Source: Hydrangea macrophylla (taxonomy: Eukaryota > Streptophyta > Magnoliopsida > Cornales > Hydrangeaceae). Taken from it: a stretch of DNA of 64,000 bases. Below the pieces are notes generated by a model that saw only the letters and a program-made list of their open reading frames with translations, had not been told where the DNA came from and searched no databases. Below, one piece after another: positions 1-12,626 of the stretch. The first letter of the stretch is position 1. Each line of letters begins with the position of its first letter. Location: NCBI GenBank assembly GCA_033977485.1, contig CM066994.1, positions 28,302,681 to 28,366,680 on the forward strand, read 5' to 3'. The translations under genes were made by a program, and so were the position numbers.

Positions 1-215
1 GCACACACAGACCCACACTCACACGACACACACATGCACACACAAACACAAGACACTACGCACAACCACTCAAGACACATGCACTCCTTACACACCAACA
101 CATGTCGCACTACACTAGCACAACTCACCACCCTACCACCCTACACATTCATCACATAAACACTTGGCACACCACCTCACCACTTCAAGTCGGCACACAC
201 CCACACATGAATTGC
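1..215. repeat. CA/CAC-rich low-complexity sequence
   Basis: Imperfect cacaca and accacac runs with little guanine fill the first two hundred bases. No coding frame or terminal repeat is visible. This looks like a decayed microsatellite. Confidence 0.7.
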
Positions 216-1600
216 TAAGGGTTGTTTGGGGGGTTGGTTTAGGGTATAAGCAGGGTTGGTCAACACAGGTATAATTACAAATTCAGAAATGATATTAATT
301 ACTGTAAAAATATTATAAATATAGTTTGGGACTGGAAATTATATAAATAAAATATAATAAAAATACAGGTATTACATATGCTTAGATATTTAATTATTTT
401 GTTCTTGACATTATTATTGGAATTATTATCATCAGTTAATAGTAATTTGGTTTTGATTTCCAGACATATTCGTTGAATGTTTGGATTGGATGCACATTTC
501 TTTACTGTCATTGGGCTTGAATTGACTTGTTCACATGGGTGATTCACCTTGGCACCAACATAGCTGACTTTGGACATGTATGTCCATAGCGCTTAGACAG
601 CGAGCAAGATGAGACATTTGTGTTCATGGTGCTTGGTTAGCTATCTAGGACATTTGTGTCCATGTGCTAAGAAAGTGAGCTAGAACACTTATATCTATGA
701 GGTATAAGAACAACGAGCTAGATATAAACCTTATTATCCTTATATGTCGCCTTGGCTAAGAGCCAAGGTGAGACCTTAAGCTTGGTACTTGGTTGAAAAT
801 ACAGAAGACACACAACTCTATGTAGCCTGTTTACAGTTGAATATGAGATTTCAGACGGGCACTAGGAGGTGTGACCATGCTCAAGAACTCAGGTTAGATG
901 TTTGTATAATGTCTAGACTAAAATTCGTATGGCGTTATTTTTATCAAGTAGTGAGTGACATGCCCATTATGGTGGAAGAACACCATAACATACATTTCAT
1001 ACTATATGTGCTCTTTTGCGATCATTTGTGGAGAAATTGATTAATCCCTATTTCATTGCTCTGTGAGCCACGTAGACTCCCTGTAACGTGGATTCTACAC
1101 TCGATGCCTTATGACCTATGACTATGTCATGAAGAGGCCATTTGATGATGCTACTTTAGCATACCAGTTTGGGACAAAAAATAATACCTTCCTATGGGGC
1201 ATGTCTAGGAAAGCGGTCGATTTGGTCTGATTGACTTAGTAGGCAAGGAAAACTCTTCAACAACACACCATGTTTTGTGACCCATTAGTAGGCGCCAGTG
1301 CCAATCGTATACGTACTAAGTGTCATGGGTACATTGCATATTAGGGGTGTAGCACTGCTTTCTTAGGGATTAAGAGTGCTAGATCCGGTGTGGTTGAACC
1401 TACTAGCTATACACGAGAAGCTTTCGAGTGATGTTTTTTTGCTAGTTATGTGATTGACTTAGCATCTCAACTCATGTCGCTGAACGTTATTTTCGTGAGG
1501 TTGCACGTTCTATTTCCCGTATGAGGAGATGGTGAAAGTTGGAATTTGAGAGATTTGTCTAGCACAAGGCCTATGTGGGTGAGTGGAAGATGTTACATTT
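216..1600. other. Gene-free interval, nothing recognised
   Basis: I see no coding homology here. Between about 575 and 725 a phrase of the type 'gacatttgtgtccatg...gcttag...gcgagc' recurs in degenerate form two or three times, which suggests old tandem duplication. The short open frames have no recognisable domain. Confidence 0.5.
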
Positions 1601-2060
1601 TGTAGTTATGGGTCACCCATATATATTATGGACCGGGTCCAATGGGCTTAAAATTAGGCTCCAAGTAATCCTAGTGGGATTAGACTTGGGAGCCCTAGTT
1701 CAACCGTACTAGTGTATGCCTATATATATGAGTGTATAGATGCAAAAAAGGATTGTACAAATAAAAGAGCAGTCTCTCTCTACCACTCTCTATAGTCCCC
1801 GCCCTCTCTCTCTCTCTCTCTCCCGATCTCTCTCGATTCGTTTTTCTCTCTAAGCCAAATCACAGTAGGGATTGGGATTTAGTTTAAGGAAACAAAGGGG
1901 ATATCTCTAGTAGGTATTCTCATGAATGGTTTGAAGCACAAAATCGTACACGGAAGCACCAAAGTGCAGCAATTCATGGGTTAAGATGTCGGGCTTGTAA
2001 CGACACCGAACAGGCTATCCGTCGAGTTATTTTGCAAGGTGTGTCCTAAACCCGACTCGT
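1601..2060 (+). mobile_element. Possible old LTR remnant with TATA-like box and TC microsatellite
   Basis: A TATA-like stretch (gcctatatatatgag, near 1719) is followed by a (TC)n tract at about 1806-1826. The composition resembles a plant LTR promoter and leader. I found no matching partner, target duplication or coding region, so this is only a suggestion. Confidence 0.25.
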
Positions 2061-2169
2061 ATGCATATGTGTATATTTATTTACAGTTGTCATAGGACTT
2101 CCTTACGTCATCTTGATTTCATCCTTAGTGGGGTTGGGGGTGTGGGTTATATGAGGTTCTGGATTTCCA

Positions 2170-2245
2170 TTTTAGGGTTTAGGGTATGCAGTTTGGGGTT
2201 TAGGATTTAGGGTATGGTGTAAGGGGTTTGGAGTTTAGGGCGACC
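2170..2245 (+). repeat. Degenerate telomere-like (TTTAGGG) run
   Basis: Several tttaggg, gtttagg and ggtttagg words occur close together, separated by tatg or tgg. They match the plant telomere unit TTTAGGG imperfectly. It may be an interstitial telomere-like tract or chance G/T-rich sequence. Confidence 0.4.
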
Positions 2246-4646
2246 TAGCTTTGTCCTCATACCATCCCATGCATTTTTATTGATCTCAATATTTGATAAA
2301 GGATGGCCTTACGTCATCCTATTTTCTTCCTTGATGAATTTTATCACACAAATTTCAAAACCATAACATTAACTATAATATAGTGTGACTCCATTGCCAC
2401 ACCAATGGATGTAAATTTTTATCACACAAATTTGAGAAACACAACATTAACAATATTATACATTCTTTGAGTGATCATTAAATTCAACTACAAGAGGCAG
2501 CATTAAATTCTACTAAAAGAGGATAGATAAATCTATGAAATGTTATGCCTCTCAAATTTGGACTCAAAAGTAATGTTATGGCTTTAATTGTATGAGAACT
2601 ACATACTACTGTGTGCAATGATAGATGGACCCTTGAATTTTAGTGGAAGTTGTTTTAGGCAAAGAAAAAAGTGGGATACAAACTACAGAACCATATCACT
2701 ACTCAAAACAATATTTGGACGTTAGCTTATGATTACCACATTCAATTATAGCAGAACTAGATGTTCGTTGGTAGTTGTTGTTTAAGGTTGTCCCACTCTC
2801 ATATGTATTGGAAACTAAATTTGGCCAAAACAATGTGAGAACTAAATGTGACTCTACTGCACAGTTGTCAGGTGCAGCCCGAACATCAATCTGATGATGT
2901 GATCGGGTGGATGCGTCACTGGTCCAACCGTCGGGTTAACTGGTTGTACTGATTTTTTTAAAAAAATATCAATTAAAAAAATTATCAATAAAGTTTGGGC
3001 CAAAAAAGTTTAAATTTTAACATAATTGAAGTTCCTTAAGAAAAAAAACATTAGCAATAACTAGCTTCGGGTCGCACGTGCCAAATCAGTTCTCTTCCTT
3101 TTCTGATTAGACATTCAACATGGGCCGACTTAAGAGTCGGATTCACTGTCTCTCTAGTCGGACCACTTGTTGAAATATTTTCATAAAATTGAGACTTTTT
3201 CTATAATGGAACAAAAAGGGAACATTCTAAAATTTCTACACGTTTTTTTTTTGTCTGGTTAGACATTCAAGTTATGGACTGTTATAAGTTTTGTATAACA
3301 CCCTAATACATTTAAAGCCCCAACTCTTTTAAAGCCAAGGTTTAAGGCCCAACGGGAAGATTTCCTTCCTATATATATAACATGTTCTATACCAGTTTTT
3401 TAAGGGAGTGATTTTTTAAGTTTCTGGAAAAAAAGTTTCAGAAAGTATTGAGAGAGTAAGTCTTCCAGTGAGCAATTATGAGTTTTTTCATGAGTTATAT
3501 AAAGAGTAGTTCCTTTTATAATCTGAGTGCATGACCTTGTAATTTTTATTTTATTTCCAAAAGTGATAGAAAAAGGCTTTAAAATTTTGGTTACCGAGCA
3601 ACTATATTAGAAAGGGTGTTTACTATACCAGTTTTCTCGATGTGCAAGAGAAACTGAGACAGAGGAGATTCTGGGCTATTTTATCCTGGGGACGGTGTGA
3701 CAAGTACGAACTGCTTGCACACTTTGGGCAGAGCCGCAAATGTCTTAAAGAGAGCGAGATCCGAGACTCGGCCATTGTTTTGTTAAAGAGGCTTTTGATC
3801 TGGTAATTCAATTCCAATTTTATTTTTATGTTCCAACAATTTTAAGACGTTTTTCTTCTGCTGTGATTTTTGGGTCATCCTCTCTTAATCCTTGAACCTC
3901 ATCAAGCCTTTTTAAATTTGAGGATCTTCACTTTAAAAAATGAAGACAGAAAATGTTATTTTCTTGAACTACAAAGATAATGATATTCTTGTGGAAAACA
4001 AATATTTGTTGAAACCAAAATTTTATATGGGTCATTACAAAATCACAGAGACATGAGTAGGAAAATATAGTCTTAAACGATTGAGTTTAGCCTCATGGAC
4101 TAATGGCTCCAGCCAAGCAGTGCCATGGGGTTGTGCTGGAATGAACACAATTACATGTGCATGAAATTAAGAAGTTTTGAGTATTGCTTCATGCTGGTTT
4201 GTATTCCAGTGTGGTTTACATATTTCATGGGCATATTGTAGTAAAGTCTTTTTCCTTGAGATTCATTATGGAGAACAATAGGTTGATTAGTCCTGCTAAT
4301 CTCTTCATTGCCTCCTAAATCCATAGTTAATGACAATTATGAATTGGTTTTTGAAACATGAACATACATTTGCATTTAAGAAAATCTTTATGGTTATTCA
4401 ACCTCACACTTCCAATTGTTGCTAATTTCATGCTTTGAAAGAGAGAAAATTGATTTGTTGCTGTTATAAATTAATATAATAATATTTATGATATGGGAGA
4501 TGCAGCATGTGCGGTATGCATATATTATATATACATGACTCCTTAGTTAAATGACTCTTTACAACATTAATGATGCATACAGAACATTAATTTGTCTTGA
4601 ATTGAATAAAAGGGGCTGTTATATATAAATATATATATATATAACA
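2246..4646. other. Gene-free interval
   Basis: No coding region with recognisable homology. Near 2340 and 2415 a phrase starting ttttatcacacaaattt occurs twice as a direct repeat. At 3293 the words gtataacaccctaat resemble the start of a chromovirus LTR, but no partner end is visible. AT-rich, probably decayed repeats. Confidence 0.5.
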
Positions 4647-4654
4647 CTAAGAAC

Positions 4655-5704
4655 TAGGGCTATTCAGAAAAACCGCTTACCCGAACCGACCGATCGAACC
4701 GGACCAAAATTTTTGATGAAACAAGGTAATGGTCGGTGGTCGGTTTAGCTTCTGTGAAAAACCGACTAGTTGGTTCGGTGGTGGTTTGAAAAAATGTTAC
4801 ACCGAAGTCGACCGAACCGACCGATCTTTTGTTTTTCAAGTACTCCACAATCAGTTTATGTCCCTTTCAGTACAAAAAAAACTTTACTTCAAAAGTGGGC
4901 TTTAGTTCAAAAGAAAGAACAAAAAAGATATATAATATACTCCTTGAGGCTAGAGCCTAGAGCCACGTGAAAACTGACAGAGTTCTTTTAAAAAAAAAAG
5001 TGACTGAAAGTTGGTATAATGGCATGTGATGTATTAATTTTGGAAAACGTGAGCATGTGTCTCACAGTCTCACCATTGGAACCTAGTTTCATCACTCTCT
5101 CTCTATCTAAATATATATACACATATGTGGGTGCTAAACACATTAGGGTTTCGAAACCCTTCACCGACTCAGCCTCATCGCCGCTTCTCTTCATTAGCAC
5201 CATCGCCACTATGATCCGCCACCACCATCACGATCAACCCCGCCACCACCACGATCTGCTTCTGCCATCACCCCTCTCGGTCACCACCAGAAGATACCCC
5301 CCTCTCTCTCTCTCTCACACACACATACACACACACACACACTCTCTCTCTTCAAATCTATGCAATCTGTAGTATGTAGATTTTCTCTTCTTGAATCTTG
5401 AATGATGACTTGTACTAGTTCTTGAATCTATTCTTTTTTTTTTTTCAGAAAGTTCTTGAATCTAATTCTTGTTCTTGAATGAATCATAGTTTTGTTCATT
5501 TGATTTCAAATCTGAGTATGTTGTTTTTTTTTTTACTATGTCCCCGAAACCGACCGAGAACCGACTGACAACCGAGACCCCCGAAACCGACCAAAACCGA
5601 CCACCAGTTGGTCAGTTTTGGGGGTAAGTTGCTGAAACTGACTGCATCGGTTCGGTTGATATTGTGCCTTCAAACCGAACAAAACCGACAGATGTTCAGC
5701 CCTA
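4655..5704. mobile_element. Non-autonomous hAT transposon (1050 bp) with perfect 8-bp target duplication
   Basis: The element begins tagggctattcag and ends tgttcagcccta, so its ends are inverted repeats of hAT type. It is flanked by the identical 8-mer ctaagaac at 4647-4654 and 5705-5712, the target-site length of hAT elements. Both subterminal regions are packed with accgaacc/ggttcggt words in opposite orientation, as expected for subterminal transposase binding repeats. There is no transposase. The middle (about 5130-5360) reads like the start of a host gene: an agggtttcgaaaccc box, a His-rich CCACCATCACC stretch and CT/CA microsatellites. That suggests captured sequence. Confidence 0.85.
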
Positions 5705-5899
5705 CTAAGAACCTAGAGGGGTCATGCCTAGTCGTGTACTGGGTGAGTGTGTGGATTTGCATACGATATGGGAAAATTATTGGGTGTGGTTGGTTCGTGT
5801 GAACTTATCTACTCTTTTAGACCCAGTAATTTAACGATTAATATCTTATTCATGTCCAAGTGGGATGATTCAAATATTAGGGGACAAAAATTTAGTAAA

Positions 5900-7037
5900 T
5901 TATTTTTGTTATTAATGCTTCCCCACTATAAAACAAAAAAAAAAATACATCTTTTGAGCATTGAATATTTGAAAGCCAATCGAGTGGCTTCGATCGATCG
6001 AACCTTCGATCGATCAAACCATCTTCAAGCGATCGAACCCGTCTAGACTTCAATCGATCAAGACTACTTCGATCGATCGAACCTGTCTTAAGAGGATCCT
6101 CATGTGCCTTTCCAAACATTCAAGCAAAGCTAAGAGTGGGACCTCCTAGGCTCTTTATTGTTGGCTCAGACCAGTTGTTAATTCCCATGACCAAACTCTT
6201 TGATCAACAAACTAACCAACTGATCAGTTAACGTTTACTCCACTATAAAATGATAACTGAACTCCAATGCAAAAGAACATATCTGAAACGATAACTAGAC
6301 TTGTATGGTCTACTAATGTCCCTCTACCATCAGCATTCGTAATCATATTCAGGTAGTCGGATAAACGATTACTATCAACCTGAATCATGATGATAACTAC
6401 TTATCAACAAGACTGCAGTTCTCAGTAATCAACTTGGTGACATTCTTAAGGGAATGCTTACTCAGAATCAGAGGGTCGATTCTATCGTGACAATATATGT
6501 TCACAACCCTATGAACATGACATACCCAAGATACCTAGGTGCTGATCTTCTATAGACCTCACTAATTGGTTAATCAAAGCAGCCAAATCCACAGTCTGTG
6601 TTCATAATCATCTCAAGATTGAGAACATGTACCTTATACAAGTTATGAGTTCCTATCGACTGTTTAATAGCCTTGAGTGTCAATAGGAAAGCTCAGGTCC
6701 GTCAATGCACTATAAGCACTAGCATATTAACAAAGAGTTACACTCTAGTGATTGAGATTCATCACTCCATCCAATGGTAGTTAATCATGCTACAGTGTAT
6801 ACCTGATGAGATATCTAGTTTCATCATCCACTGTGACAAGCTCTAAGTATCAAAGAATAGGAATTCCTATCTCATTGTATGCATCTCATACATACACGAA
6901 TTACTTACTATGATACTTAAGGATTAATAATCATCTCATGAAAGAAATATATATAATGAAATGTAAATTTGATATCCATATATTAAAATGCTAATGTCTC
7001 GTACATAAAGTAATGGTTTGAGGGTACAAAACCAACA
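5900..7037 (-). mobile_element. Ty1/copia LTR (3' LTR of the minus-strand copia element)
   Basis: Read on the minus strand, the pol remnant to the right ends in a purine-rich tract (about 7054-7038) immediately followed by an LTR start of form TGTTGG at 7037. The LTR runs leftward. Its left end was not located precisely, and 5900 is an estimate. It carries a gatcgatc palindrome island near its far end. No coding sequence is present. Confidence 0.6.
5985..6085. repeat. Palindrome island, core cgatcgatcg
   Basis: Five or six copies of (t)cgatcgatcga or its one-base variants (aatcgatca, gcgatcgaac) lie within 100 bases, spaced by about 10-15 bases of unrelated sequence. Each copy is self-complementary. 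Confidence 0.8.
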
Positions 7038-8526
7038 AACTCCCACTTGCACTCACAACCATACAGGATTACATCTGAGACCTAGACTATCTAAATGATG
7101 ATCAAAGACCTTTTGTGGTAAGGCCTTTGTAAACGGGTCAGCATGTTTGTCAGCAGTGGCAATCTTGGTGACAGTCACATCTCCACATTGAATGATATCT
7201 CGAATAAGATGATATTTTTGCTCTACGTGCTTTCCATTTCCATGGTTCTTTGGCTCCTTGGACTAAGTCACTGCCCCACTATTATCATAGTATAGCGTAA
7301 TAGGTGACAGTGACGCTGGTACCACCTCGAGCTCCATAAGGAACTTCTTGAGCCAAACCGCTTCCTTTGCGGCTTCATAAGCAGCCATATACTCGACTTC
7401 TGTAGTTGTGTCTGCAATGCATTTGTGCTTAATGCTCCTCCAACTGACAGCACCACCTCCTAAGGTAAAGAGATGTCCATATGTCGACTTCCTTGAATCT
7501 CTATCTGATATAAAGTCCAAGTCAGTGTATCCTACTAGAGCTAACTCACTACCGCCGTACATAAGCATGTAATCTTTAGTCCTTCTCAAGTACTTAAGAA
7601 TGTGCTTAATGGCTGTCCAGTGCTCTGAACCTGGATTCGATTGATATCTACTAACCATGCCAATGGCAAAGCAGATTTCTGTTCTAGTGCATAACATCGC
7701 ATACATGAAACTTCCCACTGTGGAAGCATAGGGAACTTCTGCCATGCAATTCCTCTCCTCTTGTGTTTTTGGACACTGGTCCTTGGAGAACACCAAACCA
7801 TGCCTGAAAGGTAACAAATCTTTCTTCAAATTGTCCATAGAAAACCTAGTTAGCACTTTCTCGATATAACCAACTTGAGATAATCCCATTATCTTTCGCT
7901 TACGATCCCGAAAGACCTTTATTCCAAGAATATAGCTCACCTCTCCTAGATCCTTCATATCGAAAGTACTAGCTAACCAAACCCTGACCGTTGACAATGC
8001 CGCTACATCATTTCCAAAGAGTAGAATGTCGTCAACGTAGATAACAAGAAAAGCTAGCAGTTTCCCTCCACACTTCTTGTATACATAAGGCTCATCTAGA
8101 TTATGTATAAAACCAAATGCCTTGATCGCTTGGTCAAATCGGATGTTCCAACTCCTGGAAGCCTGCTTAAGCCCATAAATAGACTTTTGCAACTTGCATA
8201 CCAAGTTACCTTTCCCACCAGCTATGAACCCTTCTGGTTGTTGCATGTATATGTCCTCCTAAAGATTGCCATTCAAGAATGTAGTCTTGATGTCCATCTG
8301 CCAGATCTCATAATCTAGGCATACAGCAATGGATAAGAGTATCCTGTTTGACTTAAGCATGGCTACAGCTAAGAAGGTTTCCTCATAGTCAATGCCATCT
8401 CTCTGAGTATAACCTTTCGCTACAAGCCTAGCCTTAAAGGTCTCAACCTTTCCATCAGATCCTCTTTTCCTCTTGTAGACCCACTTGTAGCCAATGGGTT
8501 TAATATTGGCTGGAAGCTCTACAAGA
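7038..8526 (-). pseudogene. Ty1/copia pol remnant: reverse transcriptase and RNase H
   Basis: The reverse transcriptase part of a copia polyprotein, which would copy element RNA into DNA in a cytoplasmic particle. Reading from 8526 leftward: WDLVE.P start of the RT domain, then KWVYKRK; an in-frame stop at about 8258; then a 327-codon open stretch (8246-7263) with the SIYGLKQASR motif, an intact YVDDILL catalytic box, YASTVGSFMYAM, and an RNase H-like end with DSRKSTYGHLF and DTTTEVEYMAAYEAAKEAVWL. A stop at 7263 interrupts the last part, after which the typical ADPFTKALP end and LTR follow. Protease, gag and integrase are missing. The right end is cut at a Tat gag scrap. Confidence 0.9.
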
Positions 8527-8768
8527 TCCCAGAGGGGTTGGAGGATACAGGGTTAGATTCGAGGAGGCTGACATTTTGGTGGTTTGGTAGAGGATTTTGA
8601 GTGATATAGGGCTGCTTCGGAGGTGGCTCAATGATATTCTGGTCAATGAGGTCTTGGATATCATGACAGAGGCACATGCAATCATCGGTGTTGTGACTAG
8701 GGGCTTGGTGGTAGGTACATCATTTGTACATATCGCAGTTAGGCGGGGGCGGGGTATTTTGAGGCTCT
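8527..8768 (-). pseudogene. Tat-lineage Ty3/gypsy gag fragment
   Basis: On the minus strand the translation contains a YHQAPSHNTDDC-like stretch followed by HDIQDLIDQNIIEPPP and NPLPNH. This pattern is known to me from the gag zinc-finger region of Tat/Ogre-type elements. Only about 80 codons survive. The fragment is wedged between a copia pol on the left and a chromovirus RT on the right, with no target duplications visible, so it is probably a deletion or recombination relic. Confidence 0.65.
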
Positions 8769-9571
8769 AGAGTTGAATAAGTCGACCGTCAAGAACAAAC
8801 ATCCCTTGCCTCGAATAGATGACTTGTTTGATCAGTTACAAGGGGCTCAAGTATTTTTGAAGATCGACTTGAAATCCGATTACCACCAGTTGAAAGTCAA
8901 GGAGGAAGATGTTGAGAAGACAACTTTTAAAACTAGATATGGTCACTTTGAATTTCTGGTTATGCCGTTTGGAGTGACTAACGCACCAACTGCTTTCATG
9001 GACTTGATGAATCGTGTTTTCAAGGACTATTTAGATGAGTTTGTTATTGTATTCATAGATGACATCCTAATCTATTCTAAGAGTGTTGAAGATCGCGAAA
9101 CCATCTACGATTAGCCTTACAACACTTACACGAGAAGAGATTATTTGGAAAATTGAAGAAGTGTGAGTTTTGGTTGACGAAGATTGCTTTCCTTGGACAT
9201 TTAGTGTTGGCAAAAGGAATTTATGTAGATCCTCAGAAGATAGAAAACAATTACCAATTGGTTTAGGTCGACGAATGTGAAAGAGATCCAAAATTTTCTA
9301 GGATTAGCTGGGTATTATTGGAGGTTCGTAAAAGACTTTTCATGAATAGCAATGTCAATGACGCAGTTGATGAGGAAAGATGTTGCTTTTGTATGGAGTC
9401 TAGAATGTTAACAAAGTTTTCAAGAATTGAAGAGTCAACTAGTGAAGGCACCAATCTTAGTAGTTCCGACGGGGACTGAAGGGTTTGTCAATTATAGTGA
9501 TGCTTCATATAGAGGTTTAGGTTGCATTCTTATGCAAGGTGACAAAGTTATTGCGTATGCATCGAGACAAC
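8769..9571 (+). pseudogene. Chromovirus (Ty3/gypsy) reverse transcriptase, first half, split by a solo LTR
   Basis: The translation starts abruptly inside the RT domain at ELNK, followed by [17 protein letters not shown], the [11 protein letters not shown] box and an intact FIDDILIYS catalytic box. A stop at 9112-9114 and frame shifts follow, then GYYWRFV and RNase H start up to VIAYASRQL at 9570. There the frame is cut by a 3-kb LTR insertion and resumes at 12632. The 5' part (gag, protease, RT N-terminus) is absent. The closest group by motif is the Tekay/Del-like chromoviruses. Not functional. Confidence 0.9.
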
Positions 9572-10029
9572 TGTAGACACCCCAATTTTGACCGACCGTC
9601 GAATTCAAGGGATGGTTACCTCTAAATACCAATGACAACAATGGCCGGCAAAATTTGAAGATTTTCCAAACAATTCAAGTTCTTCAGAAGATTCTTCAAA
9701 ATTTTCAAATTAAGAGAAAGAGGGAAATCAGGTAATTGAAGAAACCCGAACATGAAATACGTATGAGAAAGGAACAGTCCAAAAGTCGATTTCAAAATTA
9801 ATTATATACATATTAGAATTTTGAAAAGAAAATAAAGATAAGAAAATAATTATGAAAAAAGAAATAAAGAGAAGAAAGGAATTTGGAAAAATAAAAAAGA
9901 GGGGAAAGAAAAAAAGAAAAGAAAAGAAAATATAGTATGATATTAACATACATTAGTATATAAATATAAAAGAATATGCTTAAAATATATTACTTTTGAA
10001 AAATAAACAAAAATGGATAATATTGTTTC

Positions 10030-10141
10030 CTGCGGCACGCGGCATAGGCGGCGGCACTCACTGAGTGCTGCGCCGGCACTCAGTGACCGCCGCAGCGGCC
10101 CTCGCTGAGTGCTGCAGATAAGTCAATGAGTGCCGCTCACT
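10030..10141. repeat. Palindrome island, core gcactcactgagtgc
   Basis: Four to five degenerate copies of ggcactcaNtgagtgcYgc, each self-complementary, in a short GC-rich block (ggcggcggc) within otherwise AT-rich LTR. It ends about 90 bases upstream of the LTR TATA box, so it lies in U3. Confidence 0.8.
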
Positions 10142-10232
10142 ATAACAACCTATTTTTCTCAAATACGTATGGAATATTCTTGCATATGGGTTTTCCACCT
10201 GAAATAACCCAATTGACCCTAAGATTTTGGCC

Positions 10233-10239
10233 TATATAA
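10233..10239 (+). promoter_or_regulatory. TATA box of LTR family X
   Basis: tatataa inside ggcctatataaggagg. The same arrangement occurs in the second copy at 27317-27323, followed in both by a cttcacctcc/ttcatctcc start region. This is the likely LTR promoter. Confidence 0.65.
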
Positions 10240-12626
10240 GGAGGCCTTCACCTCCATTACAAGGATCTTTTTCTCACATCTTAAAAGTATATAGAAAACT
10301 ATCGAGATTCAAGAAGTAATTGAGAGAAATTTTGAAGAAAATTAAGAGAACTTGGAAGAAACCAAGAAGAGTTTGAAGAAATTGAAGAGGAACTTGAAGA
10401 ACTTTGGAAGATCTTCATCAAGTCAAGAAGAATCTCCGAGGTTATAGCGGTAACCTTCTAAATCTTAGATAGAATTAGGCAAGATTCAATCATAATGCAT
10501 AGATCTAGGAACTTGTACACATTTTCAAAACCTCTATTCTTACCTCATTTCATCACACACCACCAAGAATTGTGATTAAAGTTCATTTATTTCATAAGTT
10601 TGGATCTAAATAAAGCTTTGGGTTTAAGGAAAACCAATTTTGCAAAAGAACTCTTGAGTTAGATTTTCAAAATAAACTTTGTTTGCATTTCTTTTGGTTG
10701 TATTCATCTCTTGGAGTCTATGAGATCTTTAATATCTCATAGGACACCTTTGAGGTTGATCCTTTGATTCTTTATGGTCTCATGATCTATATGGGAATCA
10801 AGGTTGATTATGTTTATATCCTCACATAACTATGGAATCTAAGTCTAGATCTATGGCTTGGATCGTCTAGTTTGAAACCTTCATAGAATCCTTCTCATAT
10901 TCCATGAAGGTTCACATGGATTTGGTCATGTGTAGTCTCCAAGGACCATTAACTTGGGAGGAGAACTAATGAAAATGGATCTATATTCCTCAAGGAACAT
11001 GTATTTGGGAGAGGAATTGGATATAGCTTAAGCTTAGTTAAGACTATGAATACCAATTCAACAAACGGTGCAGTGAACTCATGAACTCATTGAGATCAAG
11101 ATTTTTAATTAAATCATGGCCCATGAGAATTGAGTGAGACCAATTGGAGAATGTTCATAACTCATATAGGTATTATTAAGATCTTTACCTTGGTGAAATT
11201 TTATACTTAGGATGGTTTGACCTTATGATTTATGAGCAGGTTGCTCTCTGTCCAAAATTTCAGAACTGCAAGTTCATTTTAAAATAAGTAAATTAGAGCC
11301 TTAATCAAGTCTTCTCGACCTAAAATAAATTTTTCTATGAAGATTAATGTGTTAGGAAGATACCCTAAAAAGATCAAAGTGATTATGATATTTTTACTAT
11401 TTTTAGAAAATCACACAAAAACTTTGGACAGAGAGTTGAATGATGTCTGTTTATGACCCTATTCCCGGAGATTTAACCGTTGGATCTTTGGTTTTAGTCA
11501 TAACATACTCAAAAATCATTAAGATTCAACCGTTGGAAGTATTTTATTTCTATTTTTGAAAGTTTGGTCTGCTCTCTGTAATTCTTACTACTCTGCCACA
11601 GTTTTGATAAAACTTGAACAACTCTAATCTAATGGTCTCCTAATGTCATAAGATCTAAACCATGTCTTAAATAATGTCAATTAAGTTTAAATCCAGGGGC
11701 TAGATGATCCGAACTAATGAATATCTCATAGCTCATGTTCATGGTTTCATTCATACATATTGATACTCATAAATAGGACTCATTTTTGGTCTAAATTGCC
11801 CTTAATTGAACCTAATTGAACATGACTAGGGGTTCCTTATGATCATGTTGGGACTATGGCATCTCTATATGGATATTACATTGGCTCCTAGTTGAGACTT
11901 ATATATCTATAGAAGTGTTATGGTTCCAACTAGTTAAAAGGAATTCAAAAGTTATGTCAATTCCTCCCCTACTTGATAGATTTAAGATAGAAGTTGAGGA
12001 TCGATTATTTGATATCTTGCTTGAAGCATGTGGACTAACCCTTTGTTTTGTAGCGCTATCTATTTTATTCTTTGATGTTTATTGATTTTCGACTCCATGT
12101 GCGACAGACACCTTAGATTAGGTCTTGCCTTATGTGTATATGTGATTAGAGACCTTTTCTTAGGTTTTATCCTTATCTGTATGCATTGCACGTTTAAATT
12201 TTGCAGCGGGATCCTGGTTAAATTCTCTAGTTCCCTATTTGCATGTCATATTGCTTGCTACTTGAAATAATGTGGTTTATGAATGATATTTTGCCATTAG
12301 CAATCTTACACCCTATTAGACATGCTTTTGTGATGTATTTTTATACATATGTATTAGTTGAGGGCATGCTTAGATTAATAATTTGATTAAAAAGGATGTT
12401 GAGCAGAGGTCTATCACGAGATAGGATGAGAGGGGGTGTTTTAGTCCGACGAGCTCCTTCCTCCCTCATTTCATAATCCTCAGACCTAGGTTATCTTTGG
12501 TTTCGCAAAAGATCAGTTTGCTTTTAAAATAGTTTCTTAATTTTCCTTTAAAAATTAAGTGGCGACTCGTATTTGAATTTGAATTTGAAATTTTTAAAAA
12601 AAAAATGTGGTTAAACTACAATATCC

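Larger units (their letters stand above)
9572..12626 (+). mobile_element. Solo LTR of a Tat-like Ty3/gypsy element (LTR family X), 5-bp target duplication
   Basis: The sequence starts tgtagacacccca and interrupts a chromovirus RNase H coding region. The 5-mer acaac is present on both sides (9567-9571 and 12627-12631). No coding region lies inside, so this is a solo LTR of about 3.05 kb. Near the right end it has the words ggcgactcg that I associate with Tat-type LTRs. A second, related copy starts at 26690. It carries a TATA box at 10233 and a palindrome island just upstream of it. The exact terminal nucleotides at the right end (…atatcc) do not follow the usual CA rule. Confidence 0.85.

Noticed and set aside
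1..215. Centromere- or telomere-associated satellite
   Set aside because: No fixed period can be seen; it is simple CA-rich sequence.
3623..3817. 64-codon minus-strand frame, RHLRLCPKCASS
   Set aside because: No domain, no splice partners and no second copy in the window; too short to support.
5019..5372. 117-codon His-rich open frame inside the hAT element
   Set aside because: Composed of CAC/CTC repeats at the end and leader-like sequence before; no family recognised.
5892..6119. Open frame with DRSSLDRLKS-like repeats
   Set aside because: Translation of the gatcgatc island.
12082..12270. 62-codon open frame in the solo LTR-X
   Set aside because: Lies in LTR sequence; the second copy (29471-29590) does not keep the same frame throughout.
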